The translations under genes were made by a program, and so were the position numbers. This document shows, piece after piece, positions 43,731 to 52,796 of a stretch of DNA of 64,000 nt. The stretch comes from Candidatus Latescibacterota bacterium. Its GTDB lineage: Bacteria; Latescibacterota; UBA2968; UBA8231. Where the stretch lies: NCBI GenBank assembly GCA_022827835.1, contig JAJEIO010000024.1, positions 62,001 to 126,000 on the forward strand. The letters are read 5' to 3'. Positions within the stretch are counted from its first letter, which is position 1. Every line of letters begins with the position of its first letter. The notes beneath the pieces were generated by a model that was given only the letters and a program-made list of their open reading frames with translations, had not been told where the DNA came from and did no database searches.

Positions 43731-44075
43731 TCACACGTGCAATTGCAAATCAAACACTAGCTCCATATTGGCCCACCACTCGCCCTCTTTGGCCTCGGGC
43801 ACCTGCTGCTGAAAGGTCCGCATCAGCTCGTCCCACTCCTGCGCCTTGGGGTTTTGTTCGACGTAGCGCGGGAAGTCGCGGGCTGGATCGAACTCGTCGG
43901 TGGCGGTCATGTACATGAACATCCGTTGGCCCAAGAGAAAAATTTTCATGTCGGTGATGCCGACCTCGCCTAGGCCCTGAAGCGGCTCGGGCCAGGGGTC
44001 GGCGTGGTATGCCTTGTACTGGGCGATCAGTTCGGGATCGTCCTTCAACTCAAGGGTTAGGCCAAAGTGTTGCAT
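43731..44075 (-). CDS. rhaM: L-rhamnose mutarotase
   Basis: 114 residues of the RhaM/DUF718 family. It opens MQHFGLTLELKDDPELIAQYKAYH, and the core EVGITDMKIFLLGQRMFMYM has the conserved His-equivalent strand region. A WWANMELVFDL ending is typical. It interconverts anomers of L-rhamnose. It follows glcF by 11 bases in what looks like a glcD-glcF-rhaM operon, linking rhamnose and glycolate or lactaldehyde-derived metabolism. Confidence 0.9.
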   Translation of the reverse strand: MQHFGLTLELKDDPELIAQYKAYHADPWPEPLQGLGEVGITDMKIFLLGQRMFMYMTATDEFDPARDFPRYVEQNPKAQEWDELMRTFQQQVPEAKEGEWWANMELVFDLQLHV

Positions 44076-44086
44076 TGCGGTTCTCC

Positions 44087-45397
44087 TCAGTTTTCAGCGC
44101 GATAGGCTGCGGCTAAAAGTGACACGGGGTGGACGACGGCCACGGCGGCTTGTGCGCGGCGGACACCGTATTGGAGTTGGATGGCGCAGCCCGTGTTGCC
44201 CGTGGCTACTGCGGTCGCACCGGTCGCGCATACGTGCGCCATCTTGCGGTCGAGTAGCTGCATGGACAGTTCGGGCTGGGTGATGTTGTAGATGCCGGCG
44301 CTGCCGCAGCACCAGTCGGCTTCTGCTAGTGGCACGAGCTCCAAATTGGGCACGGCCTGGAGCACCTCTTGCGGGGCTGTTGAAACCCGTTGCCCGTGCT
44401 TGAGGTGGCACGACTCGTGGTAGGCGACCTGTTGTGAGGGCATTGCGGCGCGGGACTGGCGCAAGCCGATGTCGGCGAGCCACTCGTGGACGTCCTTTAC
44501 TTTTGCGCTCCACGCGGTGGCTCGTTCCGCGTAGGTAGGATCGTCGGCTAGCAAGCGGTCGTAGTGCTTGCAGTGCAAGCCGCAGCCGCCGGCGTTGACG
44601 ACGATTGCGTCTAGGTTTTCAGCGTCAAAGGCGTCGATGTTGAGTCGCGCCTGTTGCTGCGCTTGTTCGACCGCGCCGTTGTGCGCGTGCAGCGAGCCGC
44701 AACACGCTTGGGCTTCCGGCAGCAGCACATGACAGCCGTTGTGCTGTAAGACGCATATTGTATCGGCGTTTACCTCGGCAAAGGATATGTCTTGGACGCA
44801 GCCGGCCAACAGCGCGACTCGGTAGCGCGGTGTGGGCGGATTGGACTGCTGCAAACTCTGGCGATACAACTGGTCGGTAAAGCGCGGAGAAATCTGCGGT
44901 GCCAGCGGCTCTAGGTCTCTCAAGCCAAAGGGCATCAGCTTGAGGAGGCCGCTGCGGCGCGCCAGTGCTTGCAGGCCGCTGCGCTGGAATGCGCGCAACA
45001 AGCGCGCCATTGCCCGCAGGCGCGTCTGTTTGGCAAAGAGCCAGCCGAGGATCCAACGGCGCACAAAATTCCGCACTGGGCCGTCGAGCAGACCTTGCCG
45101 CTCCACTTCGGCGCGGGCGTTTTCAAATAGCGCGGCGTAGTCCACGCCGGCCGGACACGCGGTCTGACAGGCGAGACAGCCGAGGCAGAAGTACATCTCT
45201 TCGGCAAAGGTCACACCCGCCTCTATCTCGCCATCGGCGATGGCTCGCATCATGGCGATCCGCCCTCTCGGCGACGAGCGCTCGTGCAAGGTCGCGTCGT
45301 ACGTCGGGCAGGTTGGCAGGCAGAGGCCGCAGTGCATGCACTGCTGGAGGACCGAGTAATCCAAGTCTTGGAGCAAGTTCAGGCCGTCGTCGCTCAA
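44087..45397 (-). CDS. glcF: Glycolate oxidase iron-sulfur subunit
   Basis: 436 residues. Two ferredoxin-like clusters are visible, CMHCGLCLPTCPTYD and CLGCLACQTACPAG, each CxxCxxCxxxCP. Two C-terminal CCG domains (about 210-280 with ACCGSLHAH; about 370-420 with CCGSAGIYN) are typical of GlcF/heterodisulfide reductase subunits. It passes electrons from GlcD to the membrane chain. TTG 45397 is taken as the start because it overlaps the glcD stop as TTGA and the protein N-terminus then matches; no ATG is available nearby. Confidence 0.9.
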   Translation of the reverse strand: MSDDGLNLLQDLDYSVLQQCMHCGLCLPTCPTYDATLHERSSPRGRIAMMRAIADGEIEAGVTFAEEMYFCLGCLACQTACPAGVDYAALFENARAEVERQGLLDGPVRNFVRRWILGWLFAKQTRLRAMARLLRAFQRSGLQALARRSGLLKLMPFGLRDLEPLAPQISPRFTDQLYRQSLQQSNPPTPRYRVALLAGCVQDISFAEVNADTICVLQHNGCHVLLPEAQACCGSLHAHNGAVEQAQQQARLNIDAFDAENLDAIVVNAGGCGLHCKHYDRLLADDPTYAERATAWSAKVKDVHEWLADIGLRQSRAAMPSQQVAYHESCHLKHGQRVSTAPQEVLQAVPNLELVPLAEADWCCGSAGIYNITQPELSMQLLDRKMAHVCATGATAVATGNTGCAIQLQYGVRRAQAAVAVVHPVSLLAAAYRAEN

Positions 45398-46773
45398 TTG
45401 AACATGTTCCCTGGGTTTAAGATGCCCTTGGGGTCGAAAGCGGTCTTGACCCGCTTGAGAATTTCCAGCCCCACCGGCCCGAGTTGCCCGGGCAAGTAAG
45501 GTTTTTTGGCCAAGCCGACTCCGTGCTCGCCCGTGATGGTCCCGCCCAATTCTACGGCGTGGGCAAAAACCTCGGCCATGGCCTTTTCGACGCGGGCCAT
45601 TTCCCCGGCATCGCGCTCGTCGCACAGGAAGGTGGGGTGCAAGTTGCCGTCGCCGAAGTGGCCGAAGGTTCCCACCCGCACTTGGTGCCGCTGGCCGACC
45701 TCCTGCACGTAGGCGACCATGGTCGCTAGCTCGCTGCGCGGTACGGTGACGTCCTCCAGCACGACCGTCGGTGCCAGTCGCGCCAGCGCGCTAAAGGCCG
45801 TGCGCCGGGCCGCGGCGAGTTGCTGGGCCTCTGCGTCTGAGGCGGCTAACCGCACCGAGCGAGCGCCGCCCTCGCGGGCAATGGCCTCGATTTGGGCGGC
45901 CTGCTCGGCGACCTGCGCTGGGTGCCCATCTACTTCCATTAGCAGCACGGCCTCGCAATCCGTTGGCAGGCCAATGTTGGCATGAGCCTCTACGCACTCG
46001 ATGGTAGTGCGGTCGAGGAATTCGAGGGTGCAGGGGATGATTTTGTGCGCGATAATCGCCGAGACTGTGGCCGCGGCCTGCGTCATCTCGTCGTAGAGGC
46101 CGAGTAGGGTCTTCTTGCTCGCGGGTGCCGGAACCAGCTTCAGCGCGATCTTGGTAATGACGCCGAGCATCCCCTCGGAGCCGATGAAGAGGTCCTTGAG
46201 CGTGAATCCGGCTACGTCTTTGACGCATTTGTTGCCAGTTTCTAAAACCTGCCCGTCGGCTAAGACCACTTCCAGCCCCATCACGTAGTCGCGCGTCACG
46301 CCGTATTTTAACCCGCGCAGCCCGCCGGAATTGTTGGCCACATTGCCGCCGATAGTCGAGATTTTGATCGAGCCGGGATCTGGGGGATAGAACAGGCCGG
46401 CGGCTTGGGCCGCGTCGGCGATTTGCTGGGTGAGGACTCCTGGCTGGACGACCATGACTAGGTTGGCCGCGTCCAGCTCTAGGATTTGGTTGAGCCGGAC
46501 CAAGCAAAGCGCGACTCCTCCTTGCGAGGGTACCGATCCTCCGGCCAATCCAGTGCCCGAGCCGCGCGGTACCACGGGTACTCCGCGCTGATTGCACAGG
46601 GTCAAGAGTTGGGCGACCTCCTCCCGGCTCTCCGGCAGGGCCACGCAAGCGGGGCGCTGGTGTAGCAGGGCGGTTCCGTCGAAGGCATAGACGCTGCAAT
46701 CCTCGGCGGAAGTCAAAAGCTGATCCTCGCGCAAGAAGGTGCCGAGATCGCTTATCAGGGCGGCGTGATCCAT
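45394..46773 (-). CDS. glcD: Glycolate oxidase FAD-linked subunit
   Basis: 459 residues of the FAD-linked oxidase family. FAD-binding segments PVVPRGSGTGLAGGSVP, PPDPGSIKISTIGGNVANNSG and TVRD-type GVTRDYVMGLEV are present. The C-terminal VGTFGHFGDGNLHPTF and ITGEHGVGLAKKPYLP blocks are hallmark motifs. It oxidises glycolate (or D-lactate) to the 2-oxo acid. It starts 14 bases after the histidine phosphatase gene and overlaps glcF by four bases, so the subunits are co-translated. Confidence 0.95.
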   Translation of the reverse strand: MDHAALISDLGTFLREDQLLTSAEDCSVYAFDGTALLHQRPACVALPESREEVAQLLTLCNQRGVPVVPRGSGTGLAGGSVPSQGGVALCLVRLNQILELDAANLVMVVQPGVLTQQIADAAQAAGLFYPPDPGSIKISTIGGNVANNSGGLRGLKYGVTRDYVMGLEVVLADGQVLETGNKCVKDVAGFTLKDLFIGSEGMLGVITKIALKLVPAPASKKTLLGLYDEMTQAAATVSAIIAHKIIPCTLEFLDRTTIECVEAHANIGLPTDCEAVLLMEVDGHPAQVAEQAAQIEAIAREGGARSVRLAASDAEAQQLAAARRTAFSALARLAPTVVLEDVTVPRSELATMVAYVQEVGQRHQVRVGTFGHFGDGNLHPTFLCDERDAGEMARVEKAMAEVFAHAVELGGTITGEHGVGLAKKPYLPGQLGPVGLEILKRVKTAFDPKGILNPGNMFN

Positions 46774-46787
46774 TGCGGTGCGCCCTT

Positions 46788-47504
46788 TTACACACTTGGA
46801 TACCGCAGTCGCTGCAACTCGTCGGGCAGGTGCTCGGTGCGGTTGAGATATCTGATAACCGTGGTGCCGCCGGGCGCGAGCGCGACGCGGGTAATCGCCG
46901 TGTTCTCGTGCTCGTAATAGGAGCCGTTGTCCCGTGCTTGGTTGCCCAAGGCCGAAAGCAACAGGCTCATAAAGCCGCCGTGGGTCACGAAGCCGATGCG
47001 CATCTTTTCCTCCGCCCGCGCTCGCAAGTCTGCGGCTACACCGATAGCACGGCGCTGGGCTTGCTGATCCGTTTCCTTGCCCGCGTCCCACCATCCGTCT
47101 TCGCCGACTTCCGCCGATGGGATGCTAGTGGGAAAACGCGCGGCAATTTCCGCCCGCGTCAGGCCGGGATAGCCAACGGTTCCCCGCTCGCCGCCGTGGT
47201 CGAGGAAAATGCCACCCATCTCGTGAATAGCTACCCAGATCTCCGATCTATATCCCATTGCCTGTTCGATCGCTTGCGCCGTGTGTAGGGTGCGGATCAT
47301 TGGACTGCAATAAAGCTGATCAAAAAAGGGGCGATCCTCTGCGCGTTCGGTCGGGGCGAGATGCAACCCCTCCGCTAGATACGCAGCTACCCGTTCGGCC
47401 TGTACTCGGCCTTTAGCGGTCAATTCGGGATCAGCGACGCGCTGGCTAATATCGGTCAGCGCATTGTTGGCAGACTCGCCGTGACGAATCAGAAATAGGT
47501 CCAT
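46788..47504 (-). CDS. Histidine phosphatase family protein
   Basis: 238 residues from ATG 47504. The catalytic RHGE is in MDLFLIRHGESANNAL. The rest of the phosphoglycerate-mutase-like core includes PELTAKGRVQAERVAAYL, YCSPMIRTLHTAQAI and FVTHGGFMSLLLSALG. An in-frame ATG at 47582 would add 26 residues that repeat the same opening (RHGESTNNAL). The inner start is preferred because GAGG lies six bases before it and the outer start has no ribosome site. The family removes phosphate from small molecules or proteins; the substrate is unknown. Confidence 0.9.
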   Translation of the reverse strand: MDLFLIRHGESANNALTDISQRVADPELTAKGRVQAERVAAYLAEGLHLAPTERAEDRPFFDQLYCSPMIRTLHTAQAIEQAMGYRSEIWVAIHEMGGIFLDHGGERGTVGYPGLTRAEIAARFPTSIPSAEVGEDGWWDAGKETDQQAQRRAIGVAADLRARAEEKMRIGFVTHGGFMSLLLSALGNQARDNGSYYEHENTAITRVALAPGGTTVIRYLNRTEHLPDELQRLRYPSV

Positions 47505-47651
47505 AGCATCCTCAAAAGTGATATGGTTATCGATCAGTGCGTTGTTGGTGGACTCGCCATGGCGGATCAGAAACAGGTCCATGGCATTCTTGACAGTAGT
47601 ATGGATAGTGGTTAGTGGTTAATGCCCACCTACTACCGAGCCACCAACGTT

Positions 47652-49139
47652 ATGGATATTAAAGTAATTCAAGGAGCTATTCAAAAACAGGACGCGGATG
47701 TCCTCGTGGTCAATCTCTTTGCCGGAGCGCGCCCCGGCGGGGCTACGGGTGCGGTTGACCAAGCTATAGACGGCCAAATCTCAGCGGCGATTGACCTCGG
47801 CGACTTCGAGGGCAAGGCCGGCCAGACCTTGCTGCTTTATACGCACGGTCAGATTCCAGCGCCGCGCGTCCTCGTCGTTGGTTTGGGCGAGCAGGAGGGC
47901 TTTGACCTCGAAAGGGCGCGCCGCACCGCTGGTACGGCCATTGGCACTCTCGGCGGCTTGGGTGCCAAGAGTGCGGCCACTATCCTGCACGGTGCTGGCG
48001 CGGGCGGCCTATCGGTCGAGTCGGCAGCCCAAGCGGTGGCCGAAGCCTCGCTGTTGGCAGCCTATTGCTTTGACGAGTACCGCTCGCGCCCTCAATCGCA
48101 GTCGCTGGCCAAGCTGCACATCGTAGAGTTCGACTCGACTAAGCTCAGAGAGGCGCGGCGCGGTGTTCGCCGAGGCCGCGCGCTCGGCGAGGCCACCTGT
48201 CTCGCTCGCGACTTGGTCAACCACCCCGGCGGCGAAGTGACGCCGGCCTACCTAGCACGCACGGCCCGCCGCCTCGCCAAAACCCACGATCTGCGCTGCC
48301 GGGTCTTCAGCGCAAAGGGCTTGGCCGAGCTAGGCATGGGTGCTCTGGTGGCCGTTGGTCAGGGCAGTGCCAACAAGCCGCGTTTTATCGTCCTTGAACA
48401 CGGCCCTCGCCGAGGGAAACCGCTGGTGTTTGTCGGCAAGGGTATCACCTTCGATAGCGGTGGCCTTTCGCTCAAGAGCGTCGAAGGCATCCGCACGATG
48501 AAGGCCGACATGTCCGGTGCTGCTGCCGTCTTGGGCGCGATGCAGGCGGTGGCCGCGCTCGGCCTCAAGCGGCGGGTCGTCGGCCTGATTGCCGCGGCCG
48601 AGAACATGCCCTCCAGCACTGCCTTCCGCCCCGACGACGTGCTGCGCACCCTTGCAGGCAAGACCATTGAGATCGTCAGCACGGACGCCGAAGGTCGCCT
48701 CGTTTTAGCCGATGCACTCGCCTACGCCACCCGGTACGAGCCAGCCGCGGTCGTCGATCTGGCGACCCTCACCGGCGCTTGTGTAACCGCTCTGGGACAC
48801 CACGCTTCGGGCCTGTTTGCCAACGACGACGACTTGGCGGATCGGTTGCTCACCGCCGGGGAGCAGACTGGCGAGCGGCTCTGGCGTCTGCCGCTGTGGC
48901 CCGAGTACCGCGAGCAGATCGACAGCGACATCGCCGATATGAAAAACTCAGGTGGTCGGCCAGCGGGTGCCAGTACGGCTGCGGCGCTGTTGGCCGAATT
49001 CGCCGACTACTCTTGGGCGCACCTCGACATTGCCGGTACTGCTTGGTGCACAAAGGCCAAACCCTACGTGCCGCGAGGTGGCGTCGGCATCGGCGTGCGC
49101 CTGTTGACTCAACTTGCCCTCGATTGGAGCTCATCATGA
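47652..49139 (+). CDS. pepA: Leucyl aminopeptidase (M17)
   Basis: 495 residues, typical of PepA. A macro-like N-terminal domain is followed by the catalytic domain with VFVGKGITFDSGGLSLK (metal-binding Lys and Asp), the signature STDAEGRLVLADAL, and MKADMSGAA. It removes N-terminal amino acids, mostly leucine, from peptides with two metal ions. ATG 47652 (MDIKVIQGAIQ) is preferred to ATG 47622. The stop overlaps the next gene (ATGA), so it is part of a plus-strand set with a Gfo/Idh/MocA oxidoreductase and a dipeptidase. Confidence 0.93.
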   Translation: MDIKVIQGAIQKQDADVLVVNLFAGARPGGATGAVDQAIDGQISAAIDLGDFEGKAGQTLLLYTHGQIPAPRVLVVGLGEQEGFDLERARRTAGTAIGTLGGLGAKSAATILHGAGAGGLSVESAAQAVAEASLLAAYCFDEYRSRPQSQSLAKLHIVEFDSTKLREARRGVRRGRALGEATCLARDLVNHPGGEVTPAYLARTARRLAKTHDLRCRVFSAKGLAELGMGALVAVGQGSANKPRFIVLEHGPRRGKPLVFVGKGITFDSGGLSLKSVEGIRTMKADMSGAAAVLGAMQAVAALGLKRRVVGLIAAAENMPSSTAFRPDDVLRTLAGKTIEIVSTDAEGRLVLADALAYATRYEPAAVVDLATLTGACVTALGHHASGLFANDDDLADRLLTAGEQTGERLWRLPLWPEYREQIDSDIADMKNSGGRPAGASTAAALLAEFADYSWAHLDIAGTAWCTKAKPYVPRGGVGIGVRLLTQLALDWSSS

Positions 49140-50128
49140 CTATTCGCACGATCCACGTAGGAGCTGGTGGCCGCGGCCGCTGGCCCCTGAACCGCTTCCG
49201 CGACCGCACTGACTTTGAGGCCGTTGCCTTAGTCGATGTCAATGAGGAGAACCTCGCCACGGCGCGGGAGACTACCGGCCTAGGCGAGGAAGCGTGTTTT
49301 TCTACGCCGGCCGATGCCCTGCAAGCCGTTGACGCGGACGCCGTGGTGGTCATTACGCCACCCGACCTACACGCTGGCCAGTGCTTGGAAGCGGTCCGCG
49401 CTGGCAAGCACGTACTGGTGGAAAAGCCTTTCACCAAAGACCTCAGCGAAGCGCGGCAAATCGTCGCCGAGGCGTCCGAGCGCGGCCTCAAGGTCGCCGT
49501 CACCCAAAATGCCCGCTACTATCCGCCGGTCTTAACCATCCGCCGTTTGCTGCAAAGCGGTGAATTGGGCCAGCCGTCCTTTGGCCTGATGACTAAATAC
49601 GGCTGGCGTCCGCGCGTTCATCATTCGGGCGCAGACCAGCACGCCTATTTGTGGGAGCGCGGCATCCACGACTTCGATCAATTGCGCCACTTGCTCGACT
49701 CCGAGCCGCGACGGCTGTTCTGCAACAGCTTCAATCCGCCTTGGAGTCCGTACAGCGGCGGCTCGGCCATCGACGGTTGGATCGAGTTTCACAACGGCAC
49801 CACGTTCAATTTTCAGTGCACCTTCGCGACTCATAAAGGCGGCTCAAGCTGGCGGCTGGATTGCGAGAAGGGCACGGTCGAAGAGGTCTCCGGCGGCTTG
49901 GCGCTCCGGCGGCCTGGGGCCGATGCAGACGAGATCATACCGATGGACGAAAATCCCCATCCCGAGGAGGTCCTTTTAGACGGCTTCCGCGATTATGTGC
50001 TCAACGACGTGGAGCCGCCCTTCTCCGGTCCGCGCAACCTAGCTACGGTGGGCCTGATCAACGCCTTGGGAGCCTCGTCGGAGCAAGGCGTTGTGATTGA
50101 CTTTGACGAATACATGGCCGCCGGATAG
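49136..50128 (+). CDS. Gfo/Idh/MocA family oxidoreductase
   Basis: 330 residues. The N-terminal Rossmann domain opens IRTIHVGAGGRGRWPLNRF. The conserved EKP is in VLVEKPFTKDL, with AVTQNARYYP following. The C-terminal substrate domain has an ERGIHDFDQLRHLL segment with a catalytic His region. It oxidises or reduces sugars or inositols with NAD(P). The start ATG 49136 overlaps the pepA stop by four bases. The dipeptidase gene starts four bases after its stop. Confidence 0.9.
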   Translation: MTIRTIHVGAGGRGRWPLNRFRDRTDFEAVALVDVNEENLATARETTGLGEEACFSTPADALQAVDADAVVVITPPDLHAGQCLEAVRAGKHVLVEKPFTKDLSEARQIVAEASERGLKVAVTQNARYYPPVLTIRRLLQSGELGQPSFGLMTKYGWRPRVHHSGADQHAYLWERGIHDFDQLRHLLDSEPRRLFCNSFNPPWSPYSGGSAIDGWIEFHNGTTFNFQCTFATHKGGSSWRLDCEKGTVEEVSGGLALRRPGADADEIIPMDENPHPEEVLLDGFRDYVLNDVEPPFSGPRNLATVGLINALGASSEQGVVIDFDEYMAAG

Positions 50129-50132
50129 AGCA

Positions 50133-51155
50133 ATGGACGAACAAACCGCCCGTCGCCTGCACCAAGACTCCTTGGTCATCGATTCGCACAATGACAGCAT
50201 CGTCGCGCTGATTCGTCGGGGCATGTCCATAGATGGCGCACAGCGCGCTGATTTTCACCAGCGCGACGGGGCTGTTGCTTATTTGCGCCAGTACCAGTCG
50301 CCGGACGACGGCGTTCAGCTCGATTTGCCCAAGGCGCGCGAGGGCGGGCTGGACGCGGCGTTTTTCGCCGTTGATTGCACCCGCCCGTGGGGCAATCACT
50401 TGCTCTACTGCATGGACGCCTTGGGCCATTTTTTGCAGGAGGTAGAAGAACACAGCGGGGACATTGCCATTGCGCGCTGCGCGGCGGACATTGAGCGCGT
50501 CTGTGCCGAGGGTCGCCTAGCGGCCATACTGGCAGTGGAAAACAGCGATGCCCTGGAGAAAAGCCCTCACATCCTGCCTCTGCTCTACCAGTTGGGCGTC
50601 CGCGCTATGACCCTTACCCACAGCACTCGCTCTTGGGCGGGAGACGGCTGTGAGGTCGAGGGGGGTGGCGGCTTGACCGGCTTTGGCCGCCAGCTACTGG
50701 CGCAGATGAACGAGTTGGGCGTGGTCGTCGATGTATCCCATCTCAACGAGCCGGGCTTTTGGGACGTGGTGAAAATGGCCCAAGCTCCCTTTATGGCCAC
50801 CCATAGTTGCTGTCGCGCCCTCTGCGACCACCCGCGCAACCTCCGCGACGAGCAACTGAGTGCCCTCGCCGAAAAGGGCGGGGTCGTGGCCATCACGTTT
50901 GTCCCGGACTTTATCGACGCGCACAATCCCACCTTCGACGGCCTGCTCGATCACATTGAACACGCGGTCGCCGTTGCTGGTATCGACCACGTCGGCTTGG
51001 GGTCGGATTTTGACGGCGGCGGTTTGCTGTTGGAAGACGCGACCTGCCTCCCGGACATTGCGGTGGGCTTGGCCAAGCGCGGCTATGCCGAGGCCAATGT
51101 CCGCAAAATTCTCGGCGCGAACCAACTGCGGTTCTTGCAACAGGTCATCGGCTGA
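50133..51155 (+). CDS. Membrane dipeptidase family (M19)
   Basis: 340 residues. M19 features are SLVIDSHNDSIVAL (His-x-Asp metal ligands), AAILAVENSDAL with the bridging Glu, VVVDVSHLNEPGF, PFMATHSCCRALCDHPRNL and HVGLGSDFDGGG. It hydrolyses dipeptides, including D-amino-acid-containing ones. It has no signal or lipid anchor, so it is probably cytoplasmic. ATG 50133 is used because the first motif follows closely. Its 3' end overlaps the convergent carboxypeptidase gene by 11 bases. Confidence 0.92.
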   Translation: MDEQTARRLHQDSLVIDSHNDSIVALIRRGMSIDGAQRADFHQRDGAVAYLRQYQSPDDGVQLDLPKAREGGLDAAFFAVDCTRPWGNHLLYCMDALGHFLQEVEEHSGDIAIARCAADIERVCAEGRLAAILAVENSDALEKSPHILPLLYQLGVRAMTLTHSTRSWAGDGCEVEGGGGLTGFGRQLLAQMNELGVVVDVSHLNEPGFWDVVKMAQAPFMATHSCCRALCDHPRNLRDEQLSALAEKGGVVAITFVPDFIDAHNPTFDGLLDHIEHAVAVAGIDHVGLGSDFDGGGLLLEDATCLPDIAVGLAKRGYAEANVRKILGANQLRFLQQVIG

Positions 51156-52644
51156 GTCCGTAGAGCGCTCCGAACTTCTCCCACAAGTAGTCGATGAAGT
51201 AATCGGCACTCAGCTTCGCGCCCGTAACCTCCTCGACCAATTCACTGGCCGTTGCCCGTGCGCCGCGGGCGTGGATTTTCTCGTTGAGCCAAGTCTTGAG
51301 CGGCCCGAGTTCGCCTTGCGCGATCTGTGCTTCGAGGTTGGGCAAGTCTTGGTGGGCTTGGTAAAAAAACTGGGCTGCGTACAGGTTGCCCAGTGTGTAG
51401 GTCGGGAAATAGCCCAGTAGGCCGCAGGACCAGTGCGTGTCTTGCAGCACGCCGAGTGCGTCGTCGGGCGGACGGATGCCCAAGTATTGTTCCATCCGCT
51501 CGTTCCACACCGTGGGCAATTCGGCTACGGCGACCCGTCCCTCGATCAGGTCGCACTCCAGTTCAAAACGCAGCAGGATGTGGAGGTTGTACGTCACCTC
51601 GTCGGCTTCGACCCGGATCAGCGACGGTTCGACTTGATTGACTGCCGCGTAAAAGGCGTCTAGATCAACCGCGCTGAGCTGCTGGGGAAAAAGCGCTCGC
51701 AGCTTGGGTAGGTAATGAGTCCAGAAGGCTTTGCTGCGGCCGACCATGTTCTCCCACAGCCGCGACTGCGACTCGTGGATCCCCAGCGAGACGCTCTCGC
51801 CGGCTGGGGTGCCGATCGCATCGGCGGGCAGGCCCTGTTCGTACAGCCCGTGCCCGGCCTCGTGGATGGTGCCAAAGAGCGAGCCGGGCAGCCAATCGGC
51901 ACTGTAGCGCGTCGTCAGGCGCACATCGTCGCGGGACGTGCCCGCGCAAAACGGATGCACCGCCAAGTCGAGCCGCCCGGCCTCCATGTCGAAGCCCATG
52001 TCCGCCAACACCTGTTGTCCCAAAAGCTCCTGTTGCTCGATGGGGTATTCTTGGTCGAGTACGCCCCGCGCCGGGTATAGCCCGGTAGCGGTGATTTGTT
52101 CAACTAGTGGTACGAGTTGCTCTTTGAGTTGGGCAAAGACTGGGGCGATTTCCTCGGCCCGCGCATAAGGCTCGTACTCGTCGAGCAACGCGTTGTACAT
52201 CGCGCCTTCATAGCCGACTCGCTCGGCGACTTCCTTTTTGAGCGCGACTATTTTCTCCAGCCAGGGCTGGAAGAGGGCGAAGTCCGATTTTTCTCGCGCC
52301 TCAATCCAAGCCTCATGCCCCAAGGACTCGGTCTGGCTCAGCTCGACGACTAGTTCCTTGGGGAGCTTGAGCGACCGGCTCTGATGGCGGTCGATTTCGC
52401 GGACGTTGACGGCTGCGTCGCCTGTTAGCTCGGCGTCTTTGAGGTCTGCTACGAGCGCGACTAGCTCCGGTGCGGTGAGCCGCTCGTGGTACAGACCGGC
52501 CAAGGTCCCCATCGCTCTGGCCCGCATGGCTGCGCCGCGCGGCGGCATATAGGTCTCTTGGTCCCAGCTCATCAGCCCCTGCGCGTGGTGTATGTCAGCC
52601 AGCTCGTGGAGGCGTTCTACAAAGGTTTCATACGTCCTGCTCAT
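51145..52644 (-). CDS. Thermostable carboxypeptidase 1 family (M32, Taq type)
   Basis: 499 residues, the usual M32 length. The zinc motif HExxH is in FGTIHEAGHGLYEQGLPADAIGTP, with the third ligand Glu in SLGIHESQSRLWENMVGRS. Other family segments include RDDVRLTTRY, RVEADEVTYNLHILLRFELE and LGYFPTYTLGNLYAAQFF. It removes C-terminal residues from peptides. It converges on the dipeptidase gene with an 11-base overlap. Together with pepA and the M19 enzyme it forms a peptide-utilisation cluster. Confidence 0.95.
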   Translation of the reverse strand: MSRTYETFVERLHELADIHHAQGLMSWDQETYMPPRGAAMRARAMGTLAGLYHERLTAPELVALVADLKDAELTGDAAVNVREIDRHQSRSLKLPKELVVELSQTESLGHEAWIEAREKSDFALFQPWLEKIVALKKEVAERVGYEGAMYNALLDEYEPYARAEEIAPVFAQLKEQLVPLVEQITATGLYPARGVLDQEYPIEQQELLGQQVLADMGFDMEAGRLDLAVHPFCAGTSRDDVRLTTRYSADWLPGSLFGTIHEAGHGLYEQGLPADAIGTPAGESVSLGIHESQSRLWENMVGRSKAFWTHYLPKLRALFPQQLSAVDLDAFYAAVNQVEPSLIRVEADEVTYNLHILLRFELECDLIEGRVAVAELPTVWNERMEQYLGIRPPDDALGVLQDTHWSCGLLGYFPTYTLGNLYAAQFFYQAHQDLPNLEAQIAQGELGPLKTWLNEKIHARGARATASELVEEVTGAKLSADYFIDYLWEKFGALYGLSR

Positions 52645-52796
52645 GGCGTTGCCTTTCCTTGCGTTGGATTAATTGACGTTACGCATCGTCGGCCTGTGAG
52701 TAACATCACTTAGATTAAATTAACGGTTGCTTGCCTGCGAATTTTTGCGTGTCTTCTGTCCATCAATTTGTGACCCCATCATCCTTGGAGGACCCC

